Positions 26,292-35,543 are shown, counted from the stretch's first letter. The stretch: DNA of 64,000 bases from Streptomyces sp. AJS327 (GCF_013450295.1 NZ_SKBR01000004.1:547501-611500); one strand, 5' to 3'. Numbers and translations are program-made. Notes: generated by a model not told the origin, from the sequence alone.

Positions 26292-28313
26292 ATGGGCGGT
26301 ATCGGCAAGGACCTCACCTCCGCACTGCGCGCCTCCGGGCTGGCGGAGCCGGTGGCCGTCGAGGTCACCGAAGTCGACGGCGTCGTGCGGGAGGTGCGCA
26401 CCGCGCCGCTGGCGGACGAACTCACCCGCGGCGGCCTCGCGGACATCCCCTTCGACAACGCCGCGCACGCTCCCCGATCCGTGGTGCTGCGCCGCCGCGA
26501 ACCCCTCCCATCCGACCGCCCCACGGCCGCCGGACCCGGTGGCCCCTTACGAACTCCCGGGCGGCCAGGGGACTTCGGCGGCCGTTACGCGGGCCCCGGC
26601 ACGGACGGCACGTGGGAGCCGGTCAGCGCCGCCACCTTCGCCCGGGAGGTCTCGGCCCTGGCCCGGGGACTGATCGCGGCCGGGCTCGCCCCCGGCGACC
26701 GGGTCGCCCTGATGTGCGGCACCCGCTACGAGTGGGCCGTACTCGACTTCGCCGTCTGGGCGGCGGGTGGCCAGACCGTCCCGCTCTACGCCAACTCCAC
26801 CGCCGAGCAGGCCGCCTGGGTTCTGGAGGACTCCGGCGCGGTGTTCCTCGTCGTGGAGAACCCCGGACACGCGCGCGTCGCCGAGAAGGCCCTCGCGGGG
26901 CTGGGGCGTTCCCTCCGGATCTGGCAGATCGACGCCGGGGCGCTCGACGAACTCGTCCAGATCGGACGGGACATCTCGCCCCGGGTGGTCGCGGAACGAC
27001 GGCGCGGCGTGACCCCGGAGAGCACGGCCACCCTCGTCTACACCTCGGGCACCACCGGGCCGCCGAAGGGCTGCGTGCTCAGCCACGCGAACCTGCACGC
27101 CGAAGCCGCAAACCTGGTACGGCTGTTACGCCCGGTACTCGTCGGGACCGCCCGCGAGGCTCCAGCCACCCTGCTGTTCCTGCCGCTCGCGCACATCCTC
27201 GGCCGGGTCGTCATGGTGGCCTGCCTGCTCGACCGGATCACCCTCGGCCTCTGGCCCGGCGGCACCCCCGAGGAACTCCAACCCGAACTGGAGGCGTTCG
27301 CCCCGACGTTCCTTCCCGCCGTCCCGTCCTTCTTCGAGTCGGTCCGCGACACCGCCCGCCGCGAGGCCGAACGCCGAGGCAGAGCAGTCGTGTTCGCCCG
27401 CGCCTACCGGGTCGCCGTGCGGTACGGCGAGGCCGAACTGCGACGATTACGCGGAACCGGCGACGGCCCCTCGCCCGCGCTGCGACTGGCCAGACGGCTG
27501 TACGACACGCTCGTCTACCGCCGGATCCGCGGATCCCTCGGCGGCCGGGCGCGGTACGCGATCAGCGGCGGAGCCGCGCTCGACCCGCGGCTGCACCTGT
27601 TCCTCCTCGGCTGCGGAATCCTCGTCCACGAGGGCTACGGACTGACCGAGACCACCGCCGCGGTGACCCTGACACCCCCGCTGGCACCACGGGTGGGCTC
27701 GGTCGGCCACCCCGTGCCGGGGAACGCCGTGCGGATCGCGGACGACTCCGAGGTGCTGGTCGGCGGACGCGTGGTGTTCGGCTCGTACTGGATGGACCCG
27801 GAGGCCACCCGGGTGGCGCTGCGCGACGGCTGGCTCGCCACCGGGGACCTGGGCTACCTCGACGACGACGGCTACCTGCACCTCGTCGGCCGGAAGAAGG
27901 ACATCCTGGTGACCAGCGCTGGCGAGAACGTCTCGCCCGCGGCGCTGGAGGACCGGCTGCGCGACCGCCCACTGATCGGCCACTGCCTGGTCGTGGGCGA
28001 GGGCAGGCCCTATGTCGCCGCGCTGATCACCCTGGACCGTCCGGCACTGGAGCCCTGGCTCGCGGCGCGGGGCCTCCCACCCGACCTCCCCTTCCCCCAA
28101 CTCATCGCACTACCCGAGCTGTTGGCGATAGTGCAACAGGCCGTGGACGACGCCAACGAGGCACCCGCGACCGGCGCGATCCGCCGCTTCCGGCTGCTCG
28201 ACGGGGAGTTCACGCCGCGGAACGGTATGCTCACCCCCGCTCTGACCCTCCGCCGCGAGACGGTCACCGCGACCTACCAGCGCGAGATCGAAGCGCTCTA
28301 CCGCGACGACTGA
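26292..28313 (+). CDS. AMP-dependent synthetase, probable long-chain acyl-CoA ligase
   Basis: A 673-residue ANL-superfamily enzyme that adenylates a carboxylic acid and probably transfers it to CoA. The P-loop-like motif is TLVYTSGTTGPPKGCVLSHA, followed by FLPLAHILGR, YAISGGAALDP, GYGLTETTAAV, GWLATGDLGYLDDDGYL and GRKKDILVTSAGENVSP, the usual order for long-chain FadD-type ligases. The N-terminal 80 residues are a domain typical of actinobacterial FadD15-like proteins. The conserved C-terminal lysine region reads FTPRNGMLTPALTLRR. The substrate is unknown, and no beta-oxidation genes adjoin. Confidence 0.88.
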   Translation: MGGIGKDLTSALRASGLAEPVAVEVTEVDGVVREVRTAPLADELTRGGLADIPFDNAAHAPRSVVLRRREPLPSDRPTAAGPGGPLRTPGRPGDFGGRYAGPGTDGTWEPVSAATFAREVSALARGLIAAGLAPGDRVALMCGTRYEWAVLDFAVWAAGGQTVPLYANSTAEQAAWVLEDSGAVFLVVENPGHARVAEKALAGLGRSLRIWQIDAGALDELVQIGRDISPRVVAERRRGVTPESTATLVYTSGTTGPPKGCVLSHANLHAEAANLVRLLRPVLVGTAREAPATLLFLPLAHILGRVVMVACLLDRITLGLWPGGTPEELQPELEAFAPTFLPAVPSFFESVRDTARREAERRGRAVVFARAYRVAVRYGEAELRRLRGTGDGPSPALRLARRLYDTLVYRRIRGSLGGRARYAISGGAALDPRLHLFLLGCGILVHEGYGLTETTAAVTLTPPLAPRVGSVGHPVPGNAVRIADDSEVLVGGRVVFGSYWMDPEATRVALRDGWLATGDLGYLDDDGYLHLVGRKKDILVTSAGENVSPAALEDRLRDRPLIGHCLVVGEGRPYVAALITLDRPALEPWLAARGLPPDLPFPQLIALPELLAIVQQAVDDANEAPATGAIRRFRLLDGEFTPRNGMLTPALTLRRETVTATYQREIEALYRDD

Positions 28314-28767
28314 CCGCCGTACGGGCGCGGATGAACGGTGCGGAGACCCGCGTAGGCCGCCCGTCGGGGTACCGTCGCCGACGCCCCACCCCGGGGGAGC
28401 CAAAGGGCCCGAGCCCCACCCACCCGGGCGGACGGCCCCCCGCCGCCCCCGGCCCCCAGATCGCCGTGCCTGGTCCCCGCCCGAGCGGGGCTGGTCCCAC
28501 GCACTACGCGGTGCGGCGGCTCGACGACAACTGATCGCCGCCGACGCGAGGTTGGGCTCACGACCGTGAAGACCGGTGTGTCCAGCGGCTGTTCCCCGCC
28601 CGCGCGGGGCGGTGCCTGGGCGGGTGAGGCCGGAGCCGGGAAGCGCGCCGGGTGGGGTGGGGACAGCTGGGTGGGGACAGGGCGGGGTGGGGCGGGACAC
28701 TGGAGGGGCGGTACCGGACGCCGGACCCCTCGGGGCCGGAAGTGACGACGTGGAGGAGCGTGTTCCC
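28314..28767. other. Gap with CRISPR-like repeats
   Basis: About 450 very GC-rich bases without a credible gene. It holds two CRISPR-like palindromic repeats and one weak copy (28470-28617). G-rich runs (GGGGTGGGGACAG) occur near 28650-28690. Confidence 0.5.
28470..28617. CRISPR. Decayed type I-E-like CRISPR remnant
   Basis: Two sequences of about 29 bases look like the I-E repeat of Streptomyces: 28470-28498 begins CTGGTCCCCGCCCGAGCGGG and ends GCTGGTCCC; 28589-28617 begins CTGTTCCCCGCCCGCGCGGG. Both have the palindromic stem CCCCGC-N4-GCGGGG. A poorer copy (about 20 of 29 matching) starts at 28531, exactly 61 bases after the first, which is the I-E repeat-spacer period. There are no cas genes in the window, and GC-rich palindromes can arise by chance. 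Confidence 0.4.
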
Positions 28768-29712
28768 GTGCGACAGTCTCAGCCCGAACTCACCGACCAT
28801 CCAATGACGTTCGCGATCCTCGGCCCCGGCGGAGTCGGCGGGCTGTTGGCCGGTTTGCTCTCCCGTGCCGGGCACCGGGTGATCTGCCTCGCCCGGGAGA
28901 CGACCGCCGAGACGTTGCGTACCGGCGGAATCCGTGTGCGCAGTGGGGTGTTCGGGGACTTCACCGCTCCGGTGCTGGCCGACACCGTCCTGCGGGAGCG
29001 GGTGGACGCCTGCGTGGTCGCGGTCAAGGCCACGGCCCTGCCGTCCGCGCTGGAGCGGGTCCCCGCCGAGGCGCTGGGCGAGGGCCTGCTCGTCCCGCTG
29101 CTGAACGGTGTGGAGCATCCCGTACTCCTCCGGCGGTACTACGCCCCGGAGTTGGTGGTGCCGGGCGCCATCCGTGTCGAGTCGACGCGGGTTGAGCCGG
29201 GCGTCGTCGAGCACGGCAGCCCCTTCGTGCGGCTGGACCTGGCGAGTGCGCATACCCCGTCCGAGCGGCTCGCGGCTCTGGCGGAGCCGCTGAACCAGGT
29301 CGGGGTGACCACGCGGGTGCGGGACGACGAGGACGAAGTGCTGTGGAACAAGATGGCGTTCCTCGCGCCGATGGCGCTGCTCAGCACCCGCTACGCGGTA
29401 CTCGCCGGAGGCGTGGTGGGCGAACACCGGGACGAACTGCGGGCGTTGCTGGCCGAGATCGCGGCCGTGTGCGAGGCGAACGGAACGTCCGTGGACCAGA
29501 CCGCGGGCGCCGCGCTGTACGACGCCTTCCCCGCTGCCACCAGGTCCTCCATGCAGCGTGACGCCGAGGCCGGGCGTCCACTCGAACTCGACGCCATCGG
29601 CGGCGCGTTGCTGCGGGCCGCCGCCCGGCACGGCGTTCCCGTCCCGGTGGCCGAGCGGTTGGTCGGCGAACTGACCCGCCTCGCCCCGGGGTTGGGGTCC
29701 GCCCCAGGGTGA
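28768..29712 (+). CDS. 2-dehydropantoate 2-reductase family protein (PanE/ApbA)
   Basis: A 314-residue NADPH-dependent reductase; the family makes pantoate for coenzyme A, although many members act on other 2-keto acids. The Rossmann motif is FAILGPGGVGGLLAGLL near the N-terminus, the VVAVKATALPSAL strand follows, and the catalytic lysine is in VLWNKMAFLAPMAL. The C-terminal domain shows DAFPAATRSSMQRDAEAGRP and ELDAIGGALLRAAARHGV, typical of PanE. Start: GTG at 28768, which follows GGAGGAG at 11 bases; an ATG at 28804 lacks a ribosome binding site. It ends 13 bases from a convergent gene. Confidence 0.87.
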   Translation: MRQSQPELTDHPMTFAILGPGGVGGLLAGLLSRAGHRVICLARETTAETLRTGGIRVRSGVFGDFTAPVLADTVLRERVDACVVAVKATALPSALERVPAEALGEGLLVPLLNGVEHPVLLRRYYAPELVVPGAIRVESTRVEPGVVEHGSPFVRLDLASAHTPSERLAALAEPLNQVGVTTRVRDDEDEVLWNKMAFLAPMALLSTRYAVLAGGVVGEHRDELRALLAEIAAVCEANGTSVDQTAGAALYDAFPAATRSSMQRDAEAGRPLELDAIGGALLRAAARHGVPVPVAERLVGELTRLAPGLGSAPG

Positions 29713-29725
29713 GCGGTGGGGACGG

Positions 29726-30118
29726 TCAGCGTTTCCACCAACTCCCGCGCTCAGCGCGGCGCGCCGCCTTCTCGGCGTCCCGCTGGGCCTGGCGCCGTTG
29801 CTGTTCCGCCTGCCGGGCGGCGGTGGCGGCCCGCTTCTCCGCGACGCCGTCGTACAGCAGCCGCGCGAGGGTGAAGCGGCAGCCGTGACCGCGTGGCAGT
29901 CCCTCCTCCAGGAGCAGGAAGCCCTCGTCGGTCTGGTACAGCCGGGGTTCGCGGGCGCCCGCCGGGCGCTTGGGCGTGTAGGCGCGGGCGTACTCCTCCA
30001 GGCGTGCCATGGCCTCCTCACGGGTGCCCGTGACGTGTGTCAGGACCCTCCCCGACCAGCTCGTGTCGAGTCCGCGGCCGTCGTTCTCCTCGACGATCAG
30101 ACCCCACCGTGTACTCAT
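29726..30118 (-). CDS. Conserved hypothetical protein
   Basis: A 130-residue protein of unknown function. The N-terminal 85 residues look folded (WGLIVEENDGRGLDTSWSG, AMARLEEYARAYTPKR, RLYQTDEGFLLLEEGL), and the rest is an Arg/Ala/Gln-rich helix (AATAARQAEQQRRQAQRDA) ending in GSWWKR, probably coiled-coil. There is no signal peptide and no membrane helix. It has the normal codon use of the region. I recall similar proteins in many Streptomyces but no function. Confidence 0.75.
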   Translation of the reverse strand: MSTRWGLIVEENDGRGLDTSWSGRVLTHVTGTREEAMARLEEYARAYTPKRPAGAREPRLYQTDEGFLLLEEGLPRGHGCRFTLARLLYDGVAEKRAATAARQAEQQRRQAQRDAEKAARRAERGSWWKR

Positions 30119-30394
30119 CGTTCCCCCGTGTCCTCAGCGTCGCCTGTTCCCGGACGCCGGGCAGCGTGGGCCGCCGCCGTCCGGCCCGTCGGACGTCCCC
30201 TCGCCCGTCGATCCCGTCGATCGCATCGATGATGACGCGTCCGCGGGGGGACGGGGCGGTGGGTGACGGATGGGGACGAAACCCGGACCGCGCCGTCTCC
30301 GTTCGGCGTCCACCGATCAACCGCACCTGGACGAGGCGCGGTTCGGCCCACACGCCTGACCCCGGCGAACGGTGGGCCAGAACGGTCAGAGCCG

Positions 30395-30424
30395 CCGGAC
30401 CGTCGGAGCCCCGGACCGTCGGAG
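30395..30424. repeat. 14-bp direct repeat
   Basis: CCGGACCGTCGGAG is present twice, separated by two bases. It probably arose by slippage. Confidence 0.6.
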
Positions 30425-30607
30425 TGGCCACAACAGGTGGAGGCGCCCGCCACATTGGGGTTGCGGCAGCTGAACGGCCGCGGGAGGCACGACGGTCGCG
30501 GGCCGTCGGGGCCGGGTGAGTCGGGCCAGCCGGATGGTCCCGGGGCCGCGAGAGCCGGGGAGCGGTGGGTCGTCGGGGCGCGCGGGGCACACGGGCCCGA
30601 ACGGGGC

Positions 30608-30667
30608 GCGGGGGTGTTCCGTGGCGGACGGTCGGCACGGAGACCGTCGTTCGCGGAACACCCCCGC
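30608..30667. repeat. 60-base two-storey perfect hairpin
   Basis: Outer arms GCGGGGGTGTTCCG (30608-30621) and CGGAACACCCCCGC (30654-30667) pair over 14 bases; inside, after a 5 by 5 internal loop, GACGGTC pairs with GACCGTC around an 8-base loop. It lies 150 bases downstream of the stop of the minus-strand secreted lysozyme-like gene and could be its terminator or a recombination site. Confidence 0.75.
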
Positions 30668-30815
30668 CGGGCCCGGGGACCCGGGTCACCCGGCGTACCG
30701 GGCGGGAGTCCGTCGCGCACCCCCTGATGCCGGACGGACTCCCCTCACGCCCGCACCGGGCGGAGTGCCGCGCGGATCGATCCGTGGGGGGATCGGCCCG
30801 CGTCGCGGACGGGTG

Positions 30816-31373
30816 TCAGCCCTGGACTTCCGCGATCATCGAGCGGGCCTTCTCCTCGCTCTGGTCGTACCGCTCCGGGTAGGCCGAGCGCTGGACGCTC
30901 TGCGCCAGCTCACCCGCGGTGAAGTTCGGGTTGTTGGCGTCGTTCGGGATGGCCTGGTCCAGGAACGCGTTGGTCGCGTGCACCGGGTCCATGCACTGTT
31001 CCGGGGTGCCCCAACCCTGGCTGGGACGCTGCTGGAAGACGCCGAGCGAGTCCCGGTCGCCGCAGTTCAGGTTGTTCATGTGGGACTCGACCCAGCCGGC
31101 CTCGAAGGCGGCGAGGAGCACCTTGTCGGTGACGTTGCGCTCCTTCGCGATGCTGTAGACGGTCTTGGTGATGTTCAGGTCGCGGTCCGGCGGGACGGCG
31201 CAACGCGAGTCCAGGATCTCGGCGTTGGCGCGGTGCCGCGGGTCCTCGGAGGGGCTGGCGAAGGAGGTCGCGGCGGTCACGCTGCCCGCGAGCAGAACTC
31301 CGGAGGCCACGCCGATCGCGGTCCGTCGGAAGAGCTTCGACCGCAGTCTGGAATTCTTGGGTGTGCTCGACAT
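30816..31373 (-). CDS. Secreted lysozyme-fold (transglycosylase-like) protein
   Basis: A 185-residue exported protein, probably a peptidoglycan hydrolase. A signal peptide with a basic start (RLRSKLFRRTAIGVASGVLL) and an AxA-like cleavage region (TSFASPSE) leads into a lysozyme-like domain: LLAAFEAGWVESHMNNL contains the likely catalytic Glu, and CGDRDSLGVFQQRPSQGWGT matches the DSxGxFQQR block of lytic transglycosylases and related hydrolases. QCMDPVHATNAFLDQAI and ELAQSVQRSAYPERYDQ complete the fold. Start: ATG at 31373 after GAGGAGACA. The upstream stretch is AT-rich and contains the palindrome ACCGTAAACGGT (31461-31472). Confidence 0.82.
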   Translation of the reverse strand: MSSTPKNSRLRSKLFRRTAIGVASGVLLAGSVTAATSFASPSEDPRHRANAEILDSRCAVPPDRDLNITKTVYSIAKERNVTDKVLLAAFEAGWVESHMNNLNCGDRDSLGVFQQRPSQGWGTPEQCMDPVHATNAFLDQAIPNDANNPNFTAGELAQSVQRSAYPERYDQSEEKARSMIAEVQG

Positions 31374-32255
31374 CGAAATGTCTCCTCTCAGTTCCGCGCA
31401 GGGTGAAGCCGTCCTGCCGGGAACTGTGTGTGGGGGGTTTGGCCGTGCCAATTCCAGCGGACCGTAAACGGTGTGGCGAGGACACGTCAATGGTCACCTT
31501 CTCGGGCACACCGGGGCCAACGGGCGCCCAACACGCGGAGGAATACCGGGATTTCTGCCGCTCCAACGGATATCGCGGACCCGCTCGATCCTGAAAGCGA
31601 CGCGGCGCGTGTGTCGTGAACCGAACCAGCTGAGCAGTACGGAAACGGAATCCCCGAACCCCTGCCAGTTGTCACACCAGTGAAACCGCATTTCCAGTGG
31701 CCAGGGATATCGCGACCTGATCCGCCACGGTCACCGGCGATATTGAGCCGAGATCATTGGCCGCGCCACACGTCTCTTCCCGGTCCCCCCGCCCCGTTCT
31801 TCGCCCGGCCCGGCCCGGCCCGGCCCGGCCCGTCTCCGTCCCCGTCGCGTCCCCCGCGTCCGGCTCCGTCTCCGTCTCCGTCGTGGCCGTCCCGGCCACC
31901 CGTCACCGCGGCCGGCCACCCGTCACCGCGGCCGGTCGCCGTCGCCGTAGCCGCCGTCCGTGCCCATCGGACCGGTCACGCCCCGGGGTTGGGACCGGTC
32001 GGAACGAAGTCACCCCACCCCGGGACCGGTTCGCGTACGAGGTGCCGCCGGGGCCCGGGCTCCCGTGCCGTGGGCGGTGACGTGTCCGAACCGTCAGCGG
32101 TAACGCGCCCGAGGAGCACCACGATCCGGTGCTGGTGGGAGTGTCGGGGCCGGAGACGTCGAACCCCCGTGCGGCCCTCGCTGGATGGGGGCGGGACGGG
32201 GGTGCGCCTCGTGTGGAGGCCGTGAACTACCGTGCGGCGCGGGTTGGTTCCGGTG
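31374..32255. other. Long gap, AT-rich then repeat-rich
   Basis: About 880 bases with no credible gene. 31374-31760 is AT-richer and should contain the promoter of the secreted hydrolase (palindrome ACCGTAAACGGT at 31461-31472). 31800-31935 is a low-complexity region with five GGCCC repeats, a TCCGTC run and a perfect 20-bp tandem duplication. I looked for a ydaO riboswitch, common before such hydrolases, but did not find its conserved blocks. Confidence 0.55.
31803..31935. repeat. Simple repeats and a 20-bp tandem duplication
   Basis: GGCCC is repeated five times near 31808-31830, TCCGTC-type hexamers follow, and CCACCCGTCACCGCGGCCGG occurs twice in tandem (31896-31915, 31916-31935). These look like slippage products in non-coding DNA. 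Confidence 0.7.
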
Positions 32256-32690
32256 TCAGGGCCAGACCAGGCAGTACGGCTGGTGGCCCGCGGCGTGCAG
32301 ACGGTCGCTGAAGTCCTGCCACTCGTGCAGGAGTTGGTAGACGTTGAAGGCGTCCTGCGGTCCGGCGCGATCCGGGACGGTGGACCAGATGAAGGCGGCG
32401 GCGCCGACGGTCTCGTCACCGACGCCACGGAGCGGGTCGACGACCGTCATGGGGAGCTTCACCACGGCGTAGTCCGGGTGCAGCACGACGAGTTCGAGCG
32501 GCGGGACGCGGTAGAGAGGTATGCCCTCGATGCCGGTGAGCACCATGGCGGCCATCGTCTCCGGCTTGATCTTGGTGAACATGCCGTGCCCGAGTTCGTC
32601 GCCGCCCAGCTCCTCCGGGCGCATCGAGATGGGCACGCGCGCCGCTGTGGCGCCGTCAGGTGCGCCGAAGTACTTGTAGGTCACCCCCAC
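32256..32690 (-). CDS. Conserved hypothetical protein
   Basis: A 144-residue protein of unknown function, divergent from hemL. It has a folded look: TYKYFGAPDGATAARVPISM, GMFTKIKPETMAAMVLTGI, LELVVLHPDYAVVKLPMTVV, FNVYQLLHEWQDFSDRLHAA and a conserved end HQPYCLVWP. There are no membrane or export signals. I placed the start at the GTG at 32690 because codons upstream of it have lower third-position GC; an ATG at 32804 is an alternative that would add a Gly/Arg-rich stretch. Confidence 0.75.
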   Translation of the reverse strand: MGVTYKYFGAPDGATAARVPISMRPEELGGDELGHGMFTKIKPETMAAMVLTGIEGIPLYRVPPLELVVLHPDYAVVKLPMTVVDPLRGVGDETVGAAAFIWSTVPDRAGPQDAFNVYQLLHEWQDFSDRLHAAGHQPYCLVWP

Positions 32691-32920
32691 GCGCCCGCCA
32701 CCCCTGTTGTTCCCGAACTCCCCCGCATCGCGCCGGTGGCGTCCGCGCGCCGGTTCCGGTCCGAGGTCGCCGGTCCCCTCTCCCAGTCCGCCACTGCGAT
32801 GCATGTCACCACCCGACCATTCGCGACCGCCGCCGCGCAACCCGATCATCGTGACAGAGACCTCCCCACCCGGCGGGCTGTGAAACGCCCCGCCGTACAA
32901 GCGCCCGAGCCTCTGACACC

Positions 32921-34240
32921 ATGGGCAACGTGACGTATTCGTACAACGCCCCAGTATCGCAGTCGCTCTTCGAGCGTGCCGCCGTCGTGACGCCAGGAGG
33001 CGTGAACTCTCCGGTGCGCGCCTTCCACGCCGTGGGCGGAACGCCCCGGTTCATGGTGTCCGGTACGGGTCCGTACCTCACTGACGCGGACGGCCGGGAG
33101 TACGTCGATCTCGTCTGCTCCTGGGGACCGATGATCCTCGGCCACTCGCACCCTCAGGTGCGGGCCGCCGTGCGGGCGGCGGTGGAGGCCGGGACCTCCT
33201 TCGGTACGCCGGGCGCGGGCGAGGTGGAGCTGGCGGAGGAGATCGTCTCCCGGATCGACCCGGTCGAGCGGGTGCGGCTGGTCTCCTCCGGTACCGAGGC
33301 GACGATGTCCGCGATCCGGCTGGCCCGGGCCTTCACCGGCCGCGCCAAGGTCGTCAAGTTCGCCGGCTGTTACCACGGGCACGTGGACGCGCTGCTGGCC
33401 GCCGCCGGATCCGGGGTCGCCACCTTCGGGCTGCCGGACACCCCGGGCGTGACCGGCGCCTCCGCCGGGGACACGATCGTGCTCCCGTACAACGACCTGG
33501 AGTCGGTGCGGGCCGCGTTCGCCGCCCACCCGGGGGAGATCGCCTGTGTGATCACCGAGGCGTCGCCGGGGAACATGGGCATCGTGCCGCCGCTCGACGG
33601 CTTCAACCAGGGGCTGAGGGAGCTGTGCGCGGCCGAGGGCGCGCTGTACGTCTCGGACGAGGTCATGACCGGCTTCCGGGTGAGCCGCCAGGGCTGGTTC
33701 GGGATCGACGGAGTCGTACCCGATCTGATGACCTTCGGGAAGGTGATGGGCGGTGGCTTTCCGGCCGCGGCCTTCGGCGGCCGGGCCGACGTCATGGCGC
33801 AGCTGGCCCCGGCCGGTCCGGTCTACCAGGCGGGGACGCTCGCGGGGAACCCGGTCGCCACGGCGGCGGGCGTCGCGCAGCTGCGGCTGCTGGACGACGC
33901 CGCGTACGCGGTGGTCAACGCGGCCTCCCAGCAGCTGCGGGAGTTGACGGCCGAGGCGCTGGCGCAGGAGGGTGTGGCGCACCGGATCCAGGTCGCCGGC
34001 AACATGTTCTCGGTCTTCTTCACTGACCAGCCGGTCCGGAACTACGAGGACGCCAGGCGGCAGGAGACGTTCCGGTTCACCGCGTTCTTCCACGCGATGC
34101 TGGAGCGGGGCGTGTACCTCCCGCCGTCCGCCTTCGAGTCGTGGTTCGTCTCGGCGGCCCATGACGAGCGGGCGCTGGAGCGCGTCGCTGACGCCCTTCC
34201 GGCGGCGGCCCGGGCCGCCGCCCAGGCGACCCCGGCGTGA
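32921..34240 (+). CDS. hemL: Glutamate-1-semialdehyde 2,1-aminomutase
   Basis: A 439-residue PLP enzyme that converts glutamate-1-semialdehyde to 5-aminolevulinate, the step between HemA and HemB. Motifs: SLFERAAVVTPGGVNSPVRA, LVSSGTEATMSAIRLARA, GCYHGHVD, LYVSDEVMTGFRV and the PLP lysine in LMTFGKVMGGGFPAAAFGG near residue 273. The start may be the GTG at 32930 (MTYSYNAPVS), since family members begin about there; neither start has a clear ribosome binding site. It is transcribed towards the cytochrome c genes rather than being in the Rex operon. Confidence 0.95.
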   Translation: MGNVTYSYNAPVSQSLFERAAVVTPGGVNSPVRAFHAVGGTPRFMVSGTGPYLTDADGREYVDLVCSWGPMILGHSHPQVRAAVRAAVEAGTSFGTPGAGEVELAEEIVSRIDPVERVRLVSSGTEATMSAIRLARAFTGRAKVVKFAGCYHGHVDALLAAAGSGVATFGLPDTPGVTGASAGDTIVLPYNDLESVRAAFAAHPGEIACVITEASPGNMGIVPPLDGFNQGLRELCAAEGALYVSDEVMTGFRVSRQGWFGIDGVVPDLMTFGKVMGGGFPAAAFGGRADVMAQLAPAGPVYQAGTLAGNPVATAAGVAQLRLLDDAAYAVVNAASQQLRELTAEALAQEGVAHRIQVAGNMFSVFFTDQPVRNYEDARRQETFRFTAFFHAMLERGVYLPPSAFESWFVSAAHDERALERVADALPAAARAAAQATPA

Positions 34241-34500
34241 TCCGCGCCGCGACGGCGGCGCGGTGAGCGGTCGCGTGGTGGGCCGGGTCGCGGTGGCGGC
34301 GCGGCCAGGGTGGCGTGGCCGCCGGGAGGACACCCCGCTCCGAGGCGCCCGGCCCGGTGCGGGCCCGGCCGGGCCGGCAGGTGAACGCCGGGCGTGCGTG
34401 GGGGCGCTGGGACGGATGGGCCGAGGAGGCGCACGGGCCCGCCGGGGTGGGGGAGCGGGGGTGCGGAGTTGACAGTGACAGGACGGAGCCGGGGACGGGT

Positions 34501-35277
34501 ATGGGCAGCGCGGGTGAGAACGGAGCGGTCGGACCGGACGGCGGACGGCCGGGCGTGACGGGCCTGACGGGCGGGGACGTGCCGGTCGGCGGGGATGTGA
34601 ACGACAAGACCGTCACCGTCGTCCACGTGATGCGGCACGGTGAGGTGGAGAACCCGGAGGGCGTCCTGTACGGGCGGCTGCCCGGTTACCGCCTCTCGGA
34701 GCTGGGGCGGCGGATGGCCGAGCGGGTCGCCGAGCACCTGGCCGAGCGGGACGTCACGTACGTCGTCGCCTCCCCGCTGGAGCGGGCCCGGGAGACCGCG
34801 GCGCCGATCTCCGCGGCGCACGGCCTCGACACCGCCGTCGACCGGCGGCTCATCGAGGCGGCGAACGTCTTCGAGGGGAAGACCTTCGGGGTGGGCGACG
34901 GCGCGCTGCGCAAGCCGGGGAACTGGCCGTACCTGCGCAACCCGTTCCGTCCGTCCTGGGGTGAGCCGTACGTGGACCAGGTGGTGCGGATGCGCGCGGC
35001 GCTGGACGCGGCGCGGGACGCGGCCCGGGGACACGAGGCGGTCTGCGTCAGCCACCAGCTGCCCATCTGGATCCTCCGCAGCTACGTCGAGCGGCGGCGG
35101 CTGTGGCACGACCCGCGGAAGCGGCAGTGCACGCTGGCCTCGCTGACCAGCTTCACCTACCTCGGGGACCGGCTGGTCTCGGTCGGCTACACCGAACCGG
35201 CCCGCGATCTGGTCCCGGCGCATCTGCTGGCGGGCGCCCGCCCGGTAAAGGGAGGTTCGCCCGGTTTCGGGGCGTGA
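34501..35277 (+). CDS. Histidine phosphatase family protein
   Basis: A 258-residue (from this start) phosphoglycerate-mutase-like phosphatase. VHVMRHGEVENPEGVLYGRL holds the catalytic RHG motif, VASPLERARETAAPI has the second phosphate-binding Arg, LIEAANVFEGKTFG supplies the acidic residue and AVCVSHQLPIWIL the second His. The start is uncertain: ATG 34501 and GTG 34597 are both possible; I do not use 34315 because a perfect TTGACA at 34469-34474 suggests a promoter there. It lies between hemL and the cytochrome c maturation genes, a placement I recall from other Streptomyces. Confidence 0.85.
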   Translation: MGSAGENGAVGPDGGRPGVTGLTGGDVPVGGDVNDKTVTVVHVMRHGEVENPEGVLYGRLPGYRLSELGRRMAERVAEHLAERDVTYVVASPLERARETAAPISAAHGLDTAVDRRLIEAANVFEGKTFGVGDGALRKPGNWPYLRNPFRPSWGEPYVDQVVRMRAALDAARDAARGHEAVCVSHQLPIWILRSYVERRRLWHDPRKRQCTLASLTSFTYLGDRLVSVGYTEPARDLVPAHLLAGARPVKGGSPGFGA

Positions 35278-35349
35278 TGTCCGTCGGGTGTCCGGTGGTT
35301 GTCCGGCCGCCCGTCGTTCGGCGGTTGTCGCTCCGGCGGTCGGCCGTCC

Positions 35350-35377
35350 GGCCGGTTCCGTCCGGCCGGTTCCGTCC
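35350..35377. repeat. 14-bp tandem duplication
   Basis: GGCCGGTTCCGTCC occurs twice in direct tandem in the gap before the ResA-like gene. Confidence 0.65.
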
Positions 35378-35543
35378 GCGGGGGCGGCCGGACGGCTGGG
35401 GGCCGGAACGCGGTGGGGGAGGTCCGGTGACCTCCGGGGCGCCGGTGGGGCCGGGGGAGCGGGTGTGAGCCGCTGACCAGCCCGGGACGGGGGAGTCCGG
35501 GGGGTGCGGAAGATCCCCGTTATGCCCATGCGAAACTTTTCAC

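Larger units (their letters stand above)
30119..30815. other. Gap with direct repeat and large hairpin
   Basis: Nearly 700 bases without a credible gene. It contains the 14-bp direct repeat CCGGACCGTCGGAG (30395-30408 and 30411-30424) and the large hairpin at 30608-30667. Open frames on both strands lack recognisable protein features. Confidence 0.55.

Noticed and set aside
31374..31690. ydaO-type (cyclic di-AMP) riboswitch before the secreted hydrolase
   Set aside because: The conserved riboswitch blocks were not found on the minus strand, although GC-rich hairpins are present.
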